Source: PFJX01 sp038215555
Lineage (GTDB): Bacteria; Pseudomonadota; Gammaproteobacteria; Burkholderiales; Thiobacillaceae
Length of the DNA stretch: 42,090 nt
Reading direction: 5' to 3'
NCBI GenBank assembly: GCA_038215555.1
Contig: JBBQQT010000012.1
Coordinates: 1-42,090, forward strand
The position numbers and the translations under genes were made by a program. Below the pieces are notes generated by a model. That model searched no databases, was not told where the DNA came from, and saw only the letters and a list, made by a program, of their open reading frames with translations. Shown here in pieces: positions 8,181 to 14,405 of this stretch; positions within the stretch are counted from its first letter, which is position 1, and the number at the start of each line of letters is the position of its first letter.

Positions 8181-9395
8181 ATGGAAACAGTGGATTGCAT
8201 CATCGTCGGGGCCGGCGTCAGCGGTCTGGTTGCGGCGGCGCGCATGTCTCAGGCCGGTCGCAGCGTGTTGGTTCTGGAAGCGGCGCCGCGTGTCGGCGGC
8301 TGCATTTATAGCTGGCGCCTGAAGGACGAGATCAAGGCAAACGAAGCGGGTGCCGATTTCTGGCTTGAACTGGGCGCCCACACGGCTTACAACTCCTACT
8401 CGCAATTGCTCGAAGCGCTGCAGGCACGCGGTCGGCTGGATGACTTGCTGCCGCGCGAGAAGATGGGCTACAGCTTTGTGTCTGCCGACAACACGCTGCA
8501 TTCGCCGATCAAGCGGCTGAATTTTTTCCAGGCCGCGTTCTCGTTGCCGTTCGGCATCGGCAAACCCAAGCCGGGGCTCAGCGTCGCGGAATGGTTTGGC
8601 GGCCTGCTCGGGCGGGGCAATTATCGGCGTCTGCTCGGCCCGGCTTTTGCCGCCGTGTTGTCGCAGCCGGCTGATTCTTTTCCCGCTGAATGGCTGTTCC
8701 GCCGCAAACCACGGATGCAGGCCGCGCCGCGCAAATACACCTTTTCCGGCGGATTGCAGGGTTTGCTGGAAGCGCTGGCGGACGGGGCGGATTTCGAATT
8801 GCGCAAGCAAACCGTGGTCAGCGCGGTCACCCGCGATGCGGCTGGCTATCAGGTGCAGACCTCATCCGGCCCGCTGGCCTGCCGGCAATTGATCCTCGCC
8901 GTGCCGGTGGATGCCGCCGCCGTCTTGTTGGCCGATGTCCTGCCTGAAATCGCGCGCGACTTGCAGACCTTCCCGATGTCCAGCAGCGAAGCGCTCGGCG
9001 TCGTGTTGCCCGCCAACAAAACCCGGATCAAGGCGGTGGCCGGTTTGATCGGCGTTAATGATGACTTTTTCTCGGTGGTAACGCGCGACCCGGTGCCGCA
9101 CGCCACGTTGCGCGGCTTCACCTTCCACTTCAAACCCGGCCGTCTGAGCCAGGATGCCAAACTGGCGCGGATTGCCAGCGTGCTTGGTGTCACCCCGGCC
9201 GATTTCCTGCATGTGCGCGGCAGCATCAACCGGCTGCCGGCGCCGGGTGTCGAACATCCGAAACGAGTGGCCGCGATCGATGTCAAATTGACGCGTGAAC
9301 CTTTGGCGCTGGTCGGCAACTATCTCAACGGCCTGTCGATCGGCGATTGCGCCGAACGCGCGGCAACCGAAACGGCGCGCTTGCTGTCCCTGTAA
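8181..9395 (+). CDS. Protoporphyrinogen-oxidase-like FAD-dependent amine oxidase family protein
   Basis: The 404-residue flavoprotein begins with a dinucleotide-binding motif, CIIVGAGVSGLVAAARM, followed by VLEAAPRVGG, the hallmark of the flavin amine oxidase/HemY superfamily. The mid-region YTFSGGLQGLLEAL matches the SGG-glycine loop in HemY-type protoporphyrinogen oxidases. The C-terminal LVGNYLNGLSIGDCAERA corresponds to the second FAD-contacting motif (GNYLxGxSIxDC). HemY enzymes oxidise protoporphyrinogen IX to protoporphyrin IX in haem synthesis. This protein is shorter than canonical HemY (about 450-480), so the substrate is only inferred. It starts 22 bases after the Hsp15 stop, with DJ-1 and CBS genes following. 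No other haem gene is nearby. Confidence 0.8.
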   Translation: METVDCIIVGAGVSGLVAAARMSQAGRSVLVLEAAPRVGGCIYSWRLKDEIKANEAGADFWLELGAHTAYNSYSQLLEALQARGRLDDLLPREKMGYSFVSADNTLHSPIKRLNFFQAAFSLPFGIGKPKPGLSVAEWFGGLLGRGNYRRLLGPAFAAVLSQPADSFPAEWLFRRKPRMQAAPRKYTFSGGLQGLLEALADGADFELRKQTVVSAVTRDAAGYQVQTSSGPLACRQLILAVPVDAAAVLLADVLPEIARDLQTFPMSSSEALGVVLPANKTRIKAVAGLIGVNDDFFSVVTRDPVPHATLRGFTFHFKPGRLSQDAKLARIASVLGVTPADFLHVRGSINRLPAPGVEHPKRVAAIDVKLTREPLALVGNYLNGLSIGDCAERAATETARLLSL

Positions 9396-9422
9396 GCAAT
9401 CCATTCAAGCAAGGAGATCATC

Positions 9423-9980
9423 ATGGCAAGTGTTCTGATTCCGCTGGCCCCCGGTTTTGAAGACTTGGAAGCCGTCACCCTGAGCGACCTGCTGCGTCGC
9501 GCCGGTATCGAGGTCGTCGTCGCCGGCCTGCAACGCGGCCTGATTCAAGGCAGTCGAGGCATCCGCATCGAACCGGATGCGTATCTGGACGACGTGCTGA
9601 CGCGTGAATTCGACCTCATTGCGTTGCCCGGCGGCCTGCCCGGCGCGGAACATCTGCGTGACGACGCGCGCGTGCAGGCGCTGCTCAAGCGCATGGCCGC
9701 CACCGGCTGCTACACCACCGCGATCTGCGCCGCACCGATGGCGCTGGCGCAAGCCGGTCTGCTCGACGGCAAACAAGCCACCGCCTATCCCGGCGTGCTT
9801 GATCAGCTCAAGTTGCCCAACACGCGCGTCCTGAAGGACGCCGTTGTGGTGGACGGCAAGGTGGTCACCTCGCAAGGGCCGGGCACGGCAATGGATTTCG
9901 CGCTGACCTTGATCGAACTGCTCAAGGGCCATGCCATGCGGCACCAGGTCGAAGCCGGACTGGTGCGCCCGGTGCATTGA
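9423..9980 (+). CDS. DJ-1/PfpI family protein (YajL-like)
   Basis: The 185-residue single-domain protein has the DJ-1 fold. The nucleophile elbow is AICAAP with Cys102, and the conserved acidic residue is Glu16 in APGFEDLE. Further family motifs are DLIALPGGLPGAEHL and VTSQGPGTAMDFAL. The length and GPGT motif fit the YajL/DJ-1 subgroup, associated with protection against oxidative and carbonyl stress; glyoxalase or deglycase activity has been claimed and disputed. A perfect Shine-Dalgarno (AAGGAGATCATC) precedes the ATG. It lies 27 bases after the flavoprotein gene and 33 before the CBS gene in the same direction, suggesting a stress-linked operon. Confidence 0.92.
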   Translation: MASVLIPLAPGFEDLEAVTLSDLLRRAGIEVVVAGLQRGLIQGSRGIRIEPDAYLDDVLTREFDLIALPGGLPGAEHLRDDARVQALLKRMAATGCYTTAICAAPMALAQAGLLDGKQATAYPGVLDQLKLPNTRVLKDAVVVDGKVVTSQGPGTAMDFALTLIELLKGHAMRHQVEAGLVRPVH

Positions 9981-10013
9981 GCGCCCGATGATCTGTCGAC
10001 AGGAGAAAGCCCC

Positions 10014-10451
10014 ATGTTGATCCGTGAAGTGCTCGCACATAAAACCGGCGCTGAAATCATCAGCGTCGATCCCGAAATTTCCGCCTGTGAAGCGGTCAAG
10101 CTGATGACCGAGCGCGACATCGGTTCACTCGTCGTCATGCGTGATGGCGCCATGATGGGGTTCATCACCGAGCGCAACATCTTGCGCGGCATGCACGCAC
10201 GCGGCTGTGCGCCGATCGAGATCAAGGTCGGCCAGCTGATGGAACAAGAGCCGCTGGTGGCGAACCTGGATGACTCGGTCGATTACGCCCGCGACGCGAT
10301 GACCAAAAGCCACACCAGCCACCTGGTCGTGCTTGACGGCGCAACACTGTACGGCGTGATCTCCTTCCACGACGTCGCCCGCGCCTGCCTGAAGGAAGCC
10401 AGCTTCGAGAATGCGCTGCTGAAGCGTTATATCAAACACTGGCCGGAGTAA
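10014..10451 (+). CDS. Tandem CBS-domain protein
   Basis: The 145-residue protein consists almost entirely of two CBS domains (about residues 10-65 and 75-130). The motifs are MTERDIGSLVVMRDGAMMGFITERN and MTKSHTSHLVVLDGATLYGVISFHD. CBS pairs bind adenine nucleotides or related ligands and act as energy sensors. No catalytic domain is attached, so it is a stand-alone sensor whose partner is unknown. The ribosome-binding site CAGGAGAAAGCCCC is good. It is the last gene of the Hsp15-flavoprotein-DJ-1-CBS cluster. A short GC hairpin (GCCCGG/CCGGGC, 10456-10470) follows without a T tract. Confidence 0.92.
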   Translation: MLIREVLAHKTGAEIISVDPEISACEAVKLMTERDIGSLVVMRDGAMMGFITERNILRGMHARGCAPIEIKVGQLMEQEPLVANLDDSVDYARDAMTKSHTSHLVVLDGATLYGVISFHDVARACLKEASFENALLKRYIKHWPE

Positions 10452-10490
10452 TGCTGCCCGGTGGCCGGGCGCTGCAGCTCAGCCATTCAG

Positions 10491-10526
10491 CTGCCCGATC
10501 AGGCTTTGTTACACGCGCAGGCTTGT
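10491..10526 (-). other. Decayed duplicate of the rsgA 3' end
   Basis: Read on the minus strand, this stretch encodes LRV-stop-QSLIGQL. The genuine rsgA C-terminus is NRLRVYQSLIGQLTP (10579-10625). The DNA matches over about 30 bases with a few substitutions, one of which turns the Tyr codon into a stop. It therefore looks like a relic of the original rsgA tail or a partial duplicate, separated from the working copy by a dispersed repeat. Confidence 0.6.
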
Positions 10527-10553
10527 AGGATGGGCAAAGCGCAGCGTGCCCAT
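10524..10553. repeat. Dispersed GTAGGATGGGCAAAGCGCAG-type repeat
   Basis: The unit reads TGTAGGATGGGC, then AAAGCGCAGC, then GTGCCCAT. It has an internal dyad (ATGGGC/GCCCAT) and resembles the GTAGGGTGCGC repeat at 2092-2147. It sits exactly between the two copies of the rsgA tail. Confidence 0.55.
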
Positions 10554-10578
10554 TGGATGCCTCTTGTGCCAGCGAGCC

Positions 10579-11451
10579 TTATGGCGTGAGTTGCCCGATC
10601 AAACTTTGATATACGCGCAGCCGGTTGGGCAGCATGTCGCCGGCTTGCGCGGCGGCCAGCACGGCGCAGCCGGGTTCCTTCAGGTGGCGGCAGTTGTAGA
10701 AGCGGCATTGGCCGGCGCGGGCGCGGATTTCCGGGAAGGCGTCCATCAGCGCGGCCTGGCTGAGATGGGTCAGGCCGAATTCCTGCATGCCGGGTGAGTC
10801 GATCAGGTCGCCGCCGCTGCTGTCATGGCCGGGCAAGTGAAACAGTCGCGCGTTGGTGGTGGTGTGTTTGCCGGCATCGAGCGCCAGCGAGATTTCGCCG
10901 GTGGCGGCGTTGGCATCGGGCGCCAGCGCGTTGAGCAGGGTACTTTTGCCGACTCCAGATGCGCCGACCAGCACGCTGGTTTTGCCTGATAGATGGGTTT
11001 TCAGCGCGGTCAAATCGCCACGCGCCGAGACGGTGATTTGCGGATAGCCGAGGCGAACATAGTTTTCCAGATGCTGATGCAGGGCTTCGGTTTCCGGCAG
11101 GTCTGATTTGTTCAGCGCGATCAGTACCGGGATGTCGGCGCTTTCGCAGGCGACCAGGCAGCGGATCAGCAGTTCTTCGCGGAAGTAGGGCACGGCGGCG
11201 ACCACCACGACGGCGAGGTCGAGATTGGCGGCGATCAGCTTGCTGCGGAATTCGTCGGAGCGGTAGAGCAGATTCTTGCGGGCGGCGACTTTTTCGATGA
11301 CGCCTTTATCCGCGTCGGTCATCGCGAACTCGACCTGGTCGCCGCAGACGATGTCGCTTTTGCGGCCGCGGGTGACGCATTCGACAACGTCATCGCCTGC
11401 TTCGATCAGGAAACGGCGGCCGTGCGCGGCGACGACACGACCGGTTTTCAT
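10579..11451 (-). CDS. rsgA: Small-subunit ribosome biogenesis GTPase RsgA
   Basis: The 290-residue protein has an N-terminal OB-fold, then a circularly permuted GTPase domain with motifs in order NKSD (G4), GASGVGKSTLLN (G1) and DSPG (G3). The C-terminal zinc site is CRFYNCRHLKEPGC. RsgA docks on the maturing 30S subunit and helps release RbfA late in assembly. The ATG at 11451 (MKTGRVVAAHGRRFLIEAG) is preferred; the frame opens with a TTG at 11466 that adds only five residues. No strong ribosome-binding site is visible. It is the last gene of a minus-strand run after the M48 protease, cytochrome c and pterin dehydratase. A palindromic repeat lies between it and the dehydratase. Confidence 0.96.
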   Translation of the reverse strand: MKTGRVVAAHGRRFLIEAGDDVVECVTRGRKSDIVCGDQVEFAMTDADKGVIEKVAARKNLLYRSDEFRSKLIAANLDLAVVVVAAVPYFREELLIRCLVACESADIPVLIALNKSDLPETEALHQHLENYVRLGYPQITVSARGDLTALKTHLSGKTSVLVGASGVGKSTLLNALAPDANAATGEISLALDAGKHTTTNARLFHLPGHDSSGGDLIDSPGMQEFGLTHLSQAALMDAFPEIRARAGQCRFYNCRHLKEPGCAVLAAAQAGDMLPNRLRVYQSLIGQLTP

Positions 11452-11472
11452 GAGCGGCTTGGTCAAACGATT

Positions 11473-11543
11473 CCGTCATTCCGGCGCAGGCCGGAATCCA
11501 GTTGAGGCGACACACTGGACACCGGCCTGCGCTGGTGTGACGG
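11473..11543. repeat. Two-hairpin dispersed palindromic repeat, copy 1
   Basis: The first hairpin is CCGTCATTCCGGCGCAGGCC followed by GGAATCCAG. After 12 bases comes CACTGGACACCGGCCTGCGC then TGGTGTGACGG. The same arrangement recurs at 14254-14340 and a single-hairpin form at 27405-27434. It is REP/BIME-like and lies between rsgA and the pterin dehydratase gene. Confidence 0.7.
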
Positions 11544-11560
11544 ATGATTCGAAATGACGA

Positions 11561-11905
11561 TCAAAGCTCGAACAACGCGTCGATCTTGGCGGCGCAGATG
11601 AAATCCGATTCGGACAAACCGTTGATGGCGTGGGTGATGTATTCGACGCGGCAGGTGTTGTAGCCGACGGCCAGGTCGGGATGGTGGCCTTGCTGGTGCG
11701 AGACCCAGGCGACGGCGTTGACGAAGGTCATCGTGATGTAGTGGTCGGCGAACTTGAAGTCGCGCCGCAATTTGCCCTCCACCACTTGCCAGTCGGATGC
11801 CAGTTTCGGCATCAGCGCGCTGATCTCGTCGGCGGTGAGCGGCGGAATGCCGCCTTCACAGGGTTTGCATTTGCCTTTGGACAGGTCGCAGAAGGTGTCG
11901 GTCAT
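11561..11905 (-). CDS. Pterin-4a-carbinolamine dehydratase
   Basis: The 114-residue protein contains the catalytic His cluster in VSHQQGHHPDLAVGYNTCRV and the C-terminal THAINGLSESDFICAAKID of the PCD/PhhB family. The family dehydrates 4a-hydroxytetrahydrobiopterin formed by aromatic amino acid hydroxylases; many bacteria without such hydroxylases keep the gene for another pterin-linked role. No hydroxylase gene is seen here. The Cys-rich N-terminus (CDLSKGKCKPCEGG) is typical of the bacterial branch. The start lies only 4 bases after the cytochrome c stop, indicating translational coupling. Confidence 0.95.
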   Translation of the reverse strand: MTDTFCDLSKGKCKPCEGGIPPLTADEISALMPKLASDWQVVEGKLRRDFKFADHYITMTFVNAVAWVSHQQGHHPDLAVGYNTCRVEYITHAINGLSESDFICAAKIDALFEL

Positions 11906-11909
11906 GGTC

Positions 11910-12227
11910 TTATTTGAACTTGTAGTACTGGTTGTTCAGATATGCCGCCAGATGCAGTTCATCTTCCGGGAACAGGTTGTTGCCGAGCATGGCGTTGCAG
12001 GTGGTGACCATCTGGCTCAGGCCGGAGGCAGTTTTAACGCGGCGGTCGGCGCGGGTGTAGATCTTGCTGCCGTTGTTATTGAACTTGCTGGCGTGGCAGC
12101 CGTTGCATTTCTCTTCATGCGTTGCCTTGCCTTCCTGGATGTTGCCCTTGTCAAACGGACCGGCGAAGGCGGGCACGGACAGGATGGGGGCGGCGGCGAG
12201 AAGTGCGATCAGGCTCAGGGTTTTCAT
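11910..12227 (-). CDS. Small periplasmic c-type cytochrome
   Basis: The 105-residue protein has a Sec signal peptide (MKTLSLIALLAAAPILSVPA, cut after AFA at about residue 22) and one haem c site, CNGCH. The C-terminus, FPEDELHLAAYLNNQYYKFK, matches a family of small monohaem cytochromes. The usual Met-Pro distal ligand is not obvious, so the sixth haem ligand is unclear. The ATG at 12227 has an ideal ribosome-binding site (AAGGAGACACCC). It lies 36 bases after the M48 protease and is tightly followed by the pterin dehydratase. Its redox partner is unknown. Confidence 0.92.
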   Translation of the reverse strand: MKTLSLIALLAAAPILSVPAFAGPFDKGNIQEGKATHEEKCNGCHASKFNNNGSKIYTRADRRVKTASGLSQMVTTCNAMLGNNLFPEDELHLAAYLNNQYYKFK

Positions 12228-12263
12228 GGGTGTCTCCTTGGATGGCAAACGAAGTGAAAAAAC

Positions 12264-13538
12264 TCAGGCATGCAGGGGTTGCGGATTGCGGGCTGGCGAG
12301 TCGTAGGACTCCAGTTTGCCGATGCGTTCCACCGCTTTCGGGTGGCTGTCGTAGAAAAGCGAATAGACCGGGTCCGGCGTCAGCGTCGCGGCATTGTCGC
12401 GATACAGCCGCACCAGGGCCGAAATCAGGTGGCCGGGATGGGTCAGGCTGGCGGCGAAGGCGTCGGCTTCGAATTCATGTTTGCGCGAATACAGGCTCAT
12501 CAGCGGCGACAACGGAAACAGGAATACAGGCAGCGTCAGGAAGAACAGCGCGAGCGCGGTGGCGTCGGTCTGGCTGCTGACGCCGAGGCCTTGATAGAAC
12601 CAGCCGGCCTCCTTCAATACCGAGAGCAGACCGAGCATGACCAGGCTGAGGAAGAACATCAGACCGATCCGCTTGATGATGTGGCGGCGCTTGAAATGGC
12701 CGAGCTCGTGCGCCAGCACGGCTTCGATCTGCTCCGGCGTCAGTTGCGTCAGCAGGGTGTCGTAAAACACGATGCGCTTGTTCTTGCCGAGGCCGGTGAA
12801 GTAGGCGTTGCCGTGGCTGGAGCGACGCGAACCGTCCATCACGAAGACGCCGCTGGCGTGAAAGCCGGCGCGGGCGAGCAGGGCTTCGATGCGCTGTTTC
12901 AGGTTTTCGTCTGCTAGTGGCGTGAATTTGTTGAACAGCGGCGCGATCAGCGTCGGATACACGGTCAGCAGCAGCAGGTTGAAACCCATCCAGACCGCCC
13001 ACACCCAGAGCCACCAGTTGTCGCCCATGATGCCCATCAGCCAGAGCACCAGCAGGATCAGCGGGCCGCCAATGGCCAGCCCGAGCAGCGTCTGCTTAAG
13101 CAGGTCGCCGAAAAAGCCGGCCGGGGTCTGGCGATTGAAGCCGAAGCGGCTTTCGATGCGGAACTGGCTGTAAAAACTGAGCGGCAACTCAACGCTGCTG
13201 CTGATCAGGGTGAGACCAAGCAAGACGCCGACGCCGGCCAGCAGGGGTTGCGAAATCACACCCGCCAAGCTGTCCTGCAGCCATTGCAGGCCGCCACCCA
13301 AGGTGAAGGCGTAAAGCAGGCCGCCTTCGATGGCGAGGCCGATCAGGCCAACACGGGATTTGGCCAGCGTGTAGGACGCGGCCTTCTGATGCTCGGCCAG
13401 CGGAATGCTGTCGGCGAAGGCGGCGGGCGGGCTGTCGCGGTGTTGCCAGACATGTCGCATCTGGCGCAGCAACAACCATAATTTGAGGCCGAATGCGATG
13501 CAAAAGGCGGCTAAAAAAAGGCTTTGAAATGAAGGCAT
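12264..13538 (-). CDS. Ste24/CAAX-prenyl-protease-1-type M48 membrane metalloprotease
   Basis: The 424-residue polytopic inner-membrane protein carries the zinc motif VLAHELGHFKRRH, with a third ligand in RKHEFEADAFAA. About seven hydrophobic segments lie around this, including the N-terminal LFLAAFCIAFGLKLWLLL and the LGLTLISSSVELPLSFYSQF region typical of the Ste24 N-terminal domain. Eukaryotic relatives process prenylated proteins; bacterial members likely act in membrane-protein quality control. The ATG at 13538 (MPSFQSLFL) is the natural start. The longer frame to 13628 crosses the divergent promoter and is rejected. It is divergent from orn and leads the minus-strand run to rsgA. Confidence 0.95.
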   Translation of the reverse strand: MPSFQSLFLAAFCIAFGLKLWLLLRQMRHVWQHRDSPPAAFADSIPLAEHQKAASYTLAKSRVGLIGLAIEGGLLYAFTLGGGLQWLQDSLAGVISQPLLAGVGVLLGLTLISSSVELPLSFYSQFRIESRFGFNRQTPAGFFGDLLKQTLLGLAIGGPLILLVLWLMGIMGDNWWLWVWAVWMGFNLLLLTVYPTLIAPLFNKFTPLADENLKQRIEALLARAGFHASGVFVMDGSRRSSHGNAYFTGLGKNKRIVFYDTLLTQLTPEQIEAVLAHELGHFKRRHIIKRIGLMFFLSLVMLGLLSVLKEAGWFYQGLGVSSQTDATALALFFLTLPVFLFPLSPLMSLYSRKHEFEADAFAASLTHPGHLISALVRLYRDNAATLTPDPVYSLFYDSHPKAVERIGKLESYDSPARNPQPLHA

Positions 13539-13584
13539 TAGCGTAGTTTTAGAATGAATCCAGCGTGATTTCAGGCGGTCGATT

Positions 13585-13630
13585 GTGCCATAACCGTGCC
13601 ATAAACCGGGCGATAAACTGTGCCACAATC
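13585..13630. promoter_or_regulatory. Four direct repeats in the orn/M48 divergent promoter
   Basis: Consecutive units read GTGCCATAACC (13585-13595), GTGCCATAAACC (13596-13607), GGGCGATAAACT (13608-13619) and GTGCCACAATC (13620-13630). The 11-12-base period is close to one DNA helical turn. The array ends 37 bases before the orn start. It could bind a regulator or be a short tandem duplication; no regulator is identified. Confidence 0.5.
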
Positions 13631-13667
13631 ATGCGCCCTCAATTGACGCCAATTCGGCCAATACCCC

Positions 13668-14219
13668 ATGCCGCAAAACAATACTCATCTGGTCTGGATC
13701 GACATGGAAATGTCCGGTCTGAATCCCGATACCGATGCCGTGCTCGAAGTCGCCTTGGTGGTGACCGACAAGGATCTCAACCTGGTCGAAGAAGGCCCGG
13801 TGCTGGTACTGCATCAACCCGACGCCGTGCTCGATGCGATGGACAACTGGAACAAGGGCACACACGGCAAATCCGGCTTGATCGACAAGGTGAAAGCCTC
13901 GATGCTGACCGCGGCCGATGTGTCGAAGCAAATGATCGAGTTCATGAAGCAACATGTGCCGGAACGCACCTCGCCAATGTGCGGCAATTCGATCTGCCAG
14001 GACCGCCGTTTCATGGCGCGTCATCTGCCAGAGCTGGAAGCGTATTTCCATTACCGCAATCTGGATGTCTCGACGCTGAAGGAACTCGCCGGTCGCTGGC
14101 GGCCGGAGTTGAAGGACGGCTTCAAGAAAGCCAATAGCCATACCGCGCTGGCCGACATTCAGGAATCCATTGAAGAGCTGAAGTATTACCGCGAGCATTT
14201 CATTCGGATGACGCCGTAA
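13668..14219 (+). CDS. orn: Oligoribonuclease
   Basis: The 183-residue DEDDh 3'-5' exoribonuclease degrades 2-5-nt RNA fragments and, in many bacteria, pGpG from c-di-GMP breakdown. Catalytic motifs are visible: LVWIDMEMSGLNPDTD (ExoI, Asp and Glu), MCGNSICQDRRF (ExoII) and KKANSHTALADIQESI (ExoIII, His and Asp). The length matches the family. The start at 13668 gives the usual short N-terminus. The gene is isolated: divergent from the M48 protease and followed by a MITE-like element rather than another gene. Confidence 0.98.
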   Translation: MPQNNTHLVWIDMEMSGLNPDTDAVLEVALVVTDKDLNLVEEGPVLVLHQPDAVLDAMDNWNKGTHGKSGLIDKVKASMLTAADVSKQMIEFMKQHVPERTSPMCGNSICQDRRFMARHLPELEAYFHYRNLDVSTLKELAGRWRPELKDGFKKANSHTALADIQESIEELKYYREHFIRMTP

Positions 14220-14220
14220 C

Positions 14221-14358
14221 AGAGTGTTGAAAAACGTGAAAAGCCTCAAAAAGCCGTCATACCGGCGCAAGCTGGTATCCAGAAGCTGTCAATTTTATTG
14301 AGACTGTTGCACTGGACCCCGGCCTTCGCCGGGGTGACGGTGAGTTTTTCAACACACT
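14221..14358. repeat. MITE-like element with terminal inverted repeats enclosing the two-hairpin repeat
   Basis: The ends AGAGTGTTGAAAAAC (14221-14235) and GTTTTTCAACACACT (14344-14358) are imperfect inverted repeats, differing at one position. They enclose copy 2 of the two-hairpin palindromic repeat. The 138-base unit has no open frame of its own and begins one base after the orn stop. Transcribed, it could fold into a long stem and act as a terminator. Confidence 0.6.
14254..14340. repeat. Two-hairpin dispersed palindromic repeat, copy 2
   Basis: The first hairpin is CCGTCATACCGGCGCAAGC then TGGTATCCAG; the second is CACTGGACCCCGGCCTTCGC then CGGGGTGACGG. The order and orientation are those of copy 1 at 11473-11543, with a different and longer AT-rich spacer. 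Most differences in the first stem are compensatory (ATTCC/GGAAT versus ATACC/GGTAT), suggesting selection for pairing. Confidence 0.7.
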
Positions 14359-14405
14359 GGTAAGCCTGTCTGTCCGCTGCCGCACACCAAGAAGAAGAGG
14401 AAGCC

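Noticed and set aside
10456..10470. GCCCGG/CCGGGC hairpin after the CBS gene as an intrinsic terminator
   Set aside because: The stem is only six pairs with a three-base loop and no T tract follows.
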